A stretch of 26,611 nt of DNA from SURF-32 sp964648365 (GTDB lineage Bacteria > Planctomycetota > Phycisphaerae > UBA1845): the NCBI GenBank assembly GCA_964648365.1, contig CAZYLK010000075.1, positions 1 through 26,611 on the forward strand, read 5' to 3'. The translations under genes were made by a program, and so were the position numbers. Every line of letters starts with the position of its first letter. The stretch's first letter is position 1. The notes below the pieces were generated by a model. That model was not told the DNA's origin. It saw only the letters and a list, made by a program, of their open reading frames with translations, and searched no databases. Positions 23,158 through 26,611 of the stretch are shown piece after piece.

Positions 23158-24698
23158 CGCGACTCGCTCGGCGCTCGATTTCCGCACTCCGGGCAGACGC
23201 CGGATTCATTGCCGCGCAAGTCGTAGGCACACGCGTCGCACAGGCCAAGCCTGCGACGCCGTAGGCGGCGCAGTCGGTTGAACACGAACGCCGCCGCGGG
23301 GTAGGTGGCGAAGAGCGCGAACGGGACTGCCGCGTGTGTGTGCCATCTACTCCGCCATTGCAGCGGGTACGGTCGCTCAGAGCCGTTCGCATAGACGCTG
23401 TGCCACACCGAAAACCCGATTTCGGTCGCGGCGTCAACGCTGGCTTCCGGCGGAATCAACACAAACCGGCCACGATCGAGACTCAGCATAATTTCGTTGC
23501 CGGCCACACGCACCCGAAGATGCAGCAGCCAGAGAAAGCTGCACAGCCCGGCCACGAGAATCGCCACGCTGACGGCGGAGCAACACAGGATCGGCGCGGG
23601 CGGCAGGCGTCGCCGCTTTCCCCACCGATGCAACAGCGCAACGATGATCGTGGTCCCCGCTATCAGCGCACTCAGTAGCCCCCATCCGCCGCTGCCGGCC
23701 AGGACGCTGCGGCTCAGTTCGGCCCGCTGACCGGCAATCAGATACACCATCCCGTCGTAGGCAGCAGGACGCGGTCCGCTCGGGAATGAGTCCTGCGCCA
23801 TGACCCAGAGGTACTGGTCGGAGTCGAGGTCCAGCGCGATGACCCGCCGCCAGGACGCGGCGATCAGCACATTCTCGTCAACGGCCAAGCGGATCCACTC
23901 TCCGTAGCGGTCCGGGTAAAACGGAAGTCCCAGATCCCAGGTCAGGTCATGGTGCCAGCGGAGCTTGCCGGTGCCCGCGTCGAACGCGAAGAGGTGCTCT
24001 TGCGACTGCGCGTAGATCGTCCCGTCGTTGACGAGGTAGTTCACCCGTGAGAGTGGTTTGGCGCGCCCGGTCACGAGCGCATTCAGATCGATCTCCCACG
24101 CGTGACTCTGGTTGCCGGCTACAAACGCGCGAATGACTGCGTCCGTGGCGTAGACTACCATGTTCCCCACGGCGCGGACGGAATGATGGTAGCCGTCGTC
24201 CGGAAGATGCCAGACGAGCCGATCGTGCTCGGGTTCGTGGAACGAGAGGTTCCTTGAATTGCCGGGGTCGAAGCCCCGCAGCACCCACCCGTTCTCCAGC
24301 ACGACCGGTGGCGCCCGATTGTGGACGGCCGACTGCGCAAGAAGTCGCTCGTCCTCCATGTCGAACGGCAGCAGCATCTCACCCGTCGATGGATCGAGGT
24401 AGAGCCGATACGACGGCTTGCCAAGCGAATCCGGATGGGCCACCAGGCCGTCACGATACACGGCGAAATCGGCGTTGCTCACGAGCCGCGGAAAGGTCCA
24501 GCGCAGCTCGCCCGTCCGCAGGTCCAGGGCGACGATCTGATTGTCCCACTTCGTTCGGTACGTATCGGCCGTGGCCGACGATGAGATCCCGCCCAGCGCG
24601 GCGAGCATGGCCAGAAGTGCTCCCAAGTTGGCGTCCGGTCGCACAGGCCGTGGCCCATGCGCGCCGATCCTGCATCGTCCAACCCGACGGCATCCCAT
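23139..24698 (-). CDS. PQQ-type beta-propeller membrane protein with C-terminal zinc ribbon
   Basis: 519 aa from the ATG at 24698. No clear ribosome site is seen; a GTG at 24644 would give a tidier signal peptide ('ANLGALLAMLAALGG'). The first 330 residues have PQQ/YncE-like blade motifs ('IVALDLRTGELRWTFPR', 'LFAFDAGTGKLRWHHDL', 'VIALDLDSDQYLWVMA'). Three hydrophobic segments follow ('LLSALIAGTTIIVALL', 'VSVAILVAGLCSFLWLL', 'VPFALFATYPAAAFVF'). The C-terminus carries CxxC (Cys487/490) and CPEC (Cys502/505) around 'YDLRGN', a zinc-ribbon tail very common in planctomycete membrane proteins. Residues for PQQ or metal catalysis are not evident, so it may be structural or sensory rather than a dehydrogenase. 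The 3' end overlaps the convergent dockerin-type gene by 19 bases. Confidence 0.82.
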   Translation of the reverse strand: MGCRRVGRCRIGAHGPRPVRPDANLGALLAMLAALGGISSSATADTYRTKWDNQIVALDLRTGELRWTFPRLVSNADFAVYRDGLVAHPDSLGKPSYRLYLDPSTGEMLLPFDMEDERLLAQSAVHNRAPPVVLENGWVLRGFDPGNSRNLSFHEPEHDRLVWHLPDDGYHHSVRAVGNMVVYATDAVIRAFVAGNQSHAWEIDLNALVTGRAKPLSRVNYLVNDGTIYAQSQEHLFAFDAGTGKLRWHHDLTWDLGLPFYPDRYGEWIRLAVDENVLIAASWRRVIALDLDSDQYLWVMAQDSFPSGPRPAAYDGMVYLIAGQRAELSRSVLAGSGGWGLLSALIAGTTIIVALLHRWGKRRRLPPAPILCCSAVSVAILVAGLCSFLWLLHLRVRVAGNEIMLSLDRGRFVLIPPEASVDAATEIGFSVWHSVYANGSERPYPLQWRSRWHTHAAVPFALFATYPAAAFVFNRLRRLRRRRLGLCDACAYDLRGNESGVCPECGNRAPSESRHRAPS

Positions 24699-24723
24699 AC
24701 GAACATCATACCCATCCAGCCCT

Positions 24724-24780
24724 CACCGGTTACAACCCGGTGCCAGACGGGACCACCGGTTGAAAACCGGTGCCACGTCG
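24724..24780. repeat. Two copies of the 30-bp hairpin repeat
   Basis: Units start at 24724 and 24754, with the exact 30-bp period of the 9754-10090 array and the same GTGCCA flank. They lie between the start of the PQQ gene and the end of the small gene at 24815. The first unit has one stem mismatch (CAACCCGGTG). Confidence 0.85.
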
Positions 24781-24814
24781 GGAGGTCGGAGCACGCGGGG
24801 ACTGCTCTTGGCGC

Positions 24815-25183
24815 CTATGAGAGGGTCTGAAGCGTTTCCACTGCCGCCGGGCCGCGAGCAAAAGATTGCAGTGCCTGCCTCACTGCGTCGGCGGTGGCAC
24901 ACTCGGTCATCTGTTCTTCGTAAAAATCGAGTCGCGTCGGAACCCCGTCTACAGGGACGTACGCGCGGAACAGAATGTGATCGATGTTCTTCTGCACCGA
25001 GTGGGCTGTGACCTTCCACTCCTGCCCGAAACTGGTAACGAAACCCGGCTTCAGCGCGCATGTGACCTGCTGGTTGGTAACCTGCTGGACGTCGTTGCAG
25101 AATTCGTTCAGCAGGCGCATGATATCATCGTACGCCTTCGGCTTGGGCGTCGACATCAGGTTCGGATTGAAGAATTGACTCAT
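24815..25183 (-). CDS. Small cytoplasmic protein of unknown function
   Basis: 122 aa. The start at 25183 is well supported by GAGGAG a few bases upstream, which overlaps the stop of the preceding gene. No signal peptide or membrane segment. The sequence is a mixed alpha/beta type ('AYDDIMRLLNEFCNDVQQVT', 'ITFRAYVPVDG'-like strands around 'ILFRAYVPVDGVPTRLDFYE', and a C-terminal helix 'ADAVRQALQSFARG'). I do not recognise the family. The nine-base spacing from the EEP gene implies co-translation and a shared role, but nothing in either sequence names it. Confidence 0.8.
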   Translation of the reverse strand: MSQFFNPNLMSTPKPKAYDDIMRLLNEFCNDVQQVTNQQVTCALKPGFVTSFGQEWKVTAHSVQKNIDHILFRAYVPVDGVPTRLDFYEEQMTECATADAVRQALQSFARGPAAVETLQTLS

Positions 25184-25192
25184 CGGTTCTCC

Positions 25193-26152
25193 TCAGCAGT
25201 TTATCACGACCGAAATCGCGGCGTGGTCAGCGCTGCCATTCGTCGGCGGGTGGATGCTGACCGACGTCTCGTCGATGGCCATCAACCCACCGTGCAGCAT
25301 GCGTTTGCTCGCCATCACGTGGTCGAACATAAGCCACCCGGGCGAGCCGGGTTGGCTGATCGGCGCACCGTGCGTTCCCATCGGACGCGAAGGGACGTAC
25401 CCCGGCGAGGCTGCTGCGGCCAGCGTATCCGGCTCACTCATCAGGCTCCACATGCAATTATAGAAGTACGCCAGCTTGTTGCGATTGCGTAAGACGATCG
25501 CGCGTTCCCGCACCGATTTGAGCATGTTGGGCTTGCTCCTGAGCGGGAACAGACGTTGACTCTGCGTCGTAAGGGGCCGGTCGCCCGGTTCGCAGTTAAA
25601 GTCGCCCACCAGCAACATCGCTTCGGTGAGGTTGCGGGCGCGGTTCATGAAAAACTCGCCCAGCAGGTACGCGGATTCCTGCCGATCCGGGTCGGTCTGG
25701 AGCGGGCCGCCCATCTGGCTTTTCCAGTGGTTGGCCACGAACCAGAAGCCGCCGCGATTTCCGGTCAGAATCTCGAACGCCACGGCCAGCCATCGCGGGC
25801 GTCGCGACGCCGGGCGCAAGTCCAGGTCGGCCACCACCTGACCGGGGAGCGGGCTCAGGATGGTGGGATCAAAGCAGACGGCTATTCCCGTCTCGTTCGC
25901 CGCAGCGGACGGGCGGAACTCGACCCTGTACGAACCAAGCCCCATGCGCCTGAGCAGCGCCCGCGCGAGCGGCTCGTCGTAGACCTCGCACAACCCGAGC
26001 AGGTGTGGGGTGTTGAGATTGGCCTTCATCTCGTCGCCCAGCGCCTCCACCTTGGCGCGCGCTGCGGCAGGGCTCTGCGGACCGCGCGGCACTGCCCCGG
26101 CGGGAAACAGGTTCGTGCAGTTCTGAAATCCTACTTTGATCTGCGGCATCAT
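25193..26152 (-). CDS. Endonuclease/exonuclease/phosphatase (EEP, DNase I-like) family protein
   Basis: 319 aa; adjacent ATGs at 26152 and 26149 are both possible, with a GAGAGAGG just upstream. The EEP catalytic set is visible in order: Asn11 in 'FQNCTNLF', Glu56 in 'GLCEVYD', His142 in 'ANHWKS', Asp184 and Asn186 in 'VGDFNCEP', Asp277-His278 in 'FDHVM', and Asp309-His310 in 'SADHAA'. This suggests an active metal-dependent phosphodiesterase. The family covers nucleases, phosphoinositide phosphatases and sphingomyelinases, and the motifs do not decide among them. There is no signal peptide, so it is likely cytoplasmic. It is the first gene of a pair with the small protein at 24815-25183. Confidence 0.87.
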   Translation of the reverse strand: MMPQIKVGFQNCTNLFPAGAVPRGPQSPAAARAKVEALGDEMKANLNTPHLLGLCEVYDEPLARALLRRMGLGSYRVEFRPSAAANETGIAVCFDPTILSPLPGQVVADLDLRPASRRPRWLAVAFEILTGNRGGFWFVANHWKSQMGGPLQTDPDRQESAYLLGEFFMNRARNLTEAMLLVGDFNCEPGDRPLTTQSQRLFPLRSKPNMLKSVRERAIVLRNRNKLAYFYNCMWSLMSEPDTLAAAASPGYVPSRPMGTHGAPISQPGSPGWLMFDHVMASKRMLHGGLMAIDETSVSIHPPTNGSADHAAISVVINC

Positions 26153-26611
26153 CCTCTCTCAAACCGCGTGCAAGAATGCGTCATGCACGACAGACCGCAA
26201 TCTTCCGACGTTGGAGCGATACATGTAATGCAACCGAGCTTCTCGATGACGTGATCCCCGGGTTGGCGCTCGGCGAACGTCATTTTGAGACTGCACTGAA
26301 TCTCGTCCTGACTTACCGCATGCCGCTTGTCGCTTGCCCCGGTAGCGTAGCCTACCTCGGGGGTGGCGTCGATGCCGGTTCGGCGGAAACGATGGCGACG
26401 ACAAAGTCCGCAGCACCGCGCATCCGGCGGCACATCACCGGTTGCAAACCGGTGCCACATCCACTGCCCCCGCATTCAGCGGGCGTCCACCGGTTGGAAG
26501 ACAGTGCCGTACGAGATCACCGGTTGGAAGCCGATGCCGCACGAGATCACCCGTTGAAAACCGGTGCCACACCGGACCACCGGCTGGACGGAGAGCCGCC
26601 GGATGGGCGCT
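26153..26611. other. 459-bp right-end region without a supported gene
   Basis: Contains a bulged inverted repeat around 26338-26363 (CCCCGGTAG ... CTACCTCGGGG) and the third cluster of hairpin repeats. A minus-strand frame ends in the ATGA overlap with the EEP start but begins inside the repeats, so I did not call it. Confidence 0.5.
26436..26600. repeat. Five copies of the 30-bp hairpin repeat, some degraded
   Basis: Units start at 26436, 26488, 26518, 26548 and 26578. The last four keep the exact 30-bp period. The first is separated by an extra 22 bases carrying its own small CCCGC/GCGGG hairpin. Units at 26488 and 26518 have mutated right stems (GAAGACAGTG, GAAGCCGATG), suggesting decay. 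Confidence 0.85.

Noticed and set aside
26149..26475. 108-codon minus-strand frame ending in an ATGA overlap with the EEP start
   Set aside because: Its N-terminal part is translated hairpin repeat and the internal ATG at 26283 has no ribosome site. A 44-residue Cys-rich product from there is possible but unsupported.

Overview
The window is high-GC DNA from a metagenome-style assembly. It carries two runs of N, each exactly 100 long, which look like scaffold placeholders of unknown true length. Several marks point to Planctomycetota, probably the Phycisphaerae: two secreted proteins ending in an Asp-rich dockerin-like pair of calcium loops, a giant protein with an N-terminal LEPR-XLL motif, a PQQ-propeller membrane protein with a C-terminal CxxC...CPECG ribbon, and several secreted 'WNDGGNWD'-type proteins. 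The phylum call is an inference from these families. I found no rRNA, tRNA, CRISPR array or transposase.

Layout. Positions 1-4416 hold five minus-strand genes for exported proteins: a partial sialidase-like protein, a TPR lipoprotein, two WNxxxNW-type secreted proteins and a dockerin-type propeller. Positions 4417-5101 have no gene but contain an 8-bp tandem repeat that runs into an assembly gap, and a good sigma70-like minus-strand promoter with a palindrome in its spacer. Positions 5102-21567 form the core, all on the minus strand. In transcription order it reads: a giant multidomain surface protein (at least 3408 aa), an RND/HlyD-type adaptor, an array of 30-bp hairpin repeats, a PilZ protein, a GAF-GAF-TM-HlyD protein, and a PqqD-like/M50 protease/HlyD fusion. 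The last three are tightly packed and look like one operon. Positions 21976-23157 (plus) hold a second dockerin-type propeller, a clear paralogue of the one at 2655-3821. Positions 23139-26152 (minus) hold a PQQ-propeller membrane protein and a two-gene unit of a small unknown protein and an endonuclease/exonuclease/phosphatase (EEP) protein. The right end carries more hairpin repeats.

How the genes may work together (inference). The core combines a giant RTX/cadherin-like adhesin with three membrane-fusion adaptor modules, a membrane-embedded site-2-type metalloprotease and a c-di-GMP receptor with intact PilZ motifs. This looks like an export and surface-display system for the giant protein, with c-di-GMP input and possible proteolytic control. 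It is analogous to Lap-type adhesin systems but built from different parts. No ABC ATPase or TolC-like outer-membrane protein is in the window, so the secretion engine must lie elsewhere or be of another kind.

The giant gene appears in two reading frames only because the 100-N placeholder is one base out of phase. Comparison with neighbouring 330-bp repeat units shows that the smallest in-phase missing piece is 33 bp, and this joins the two parts in one frame.
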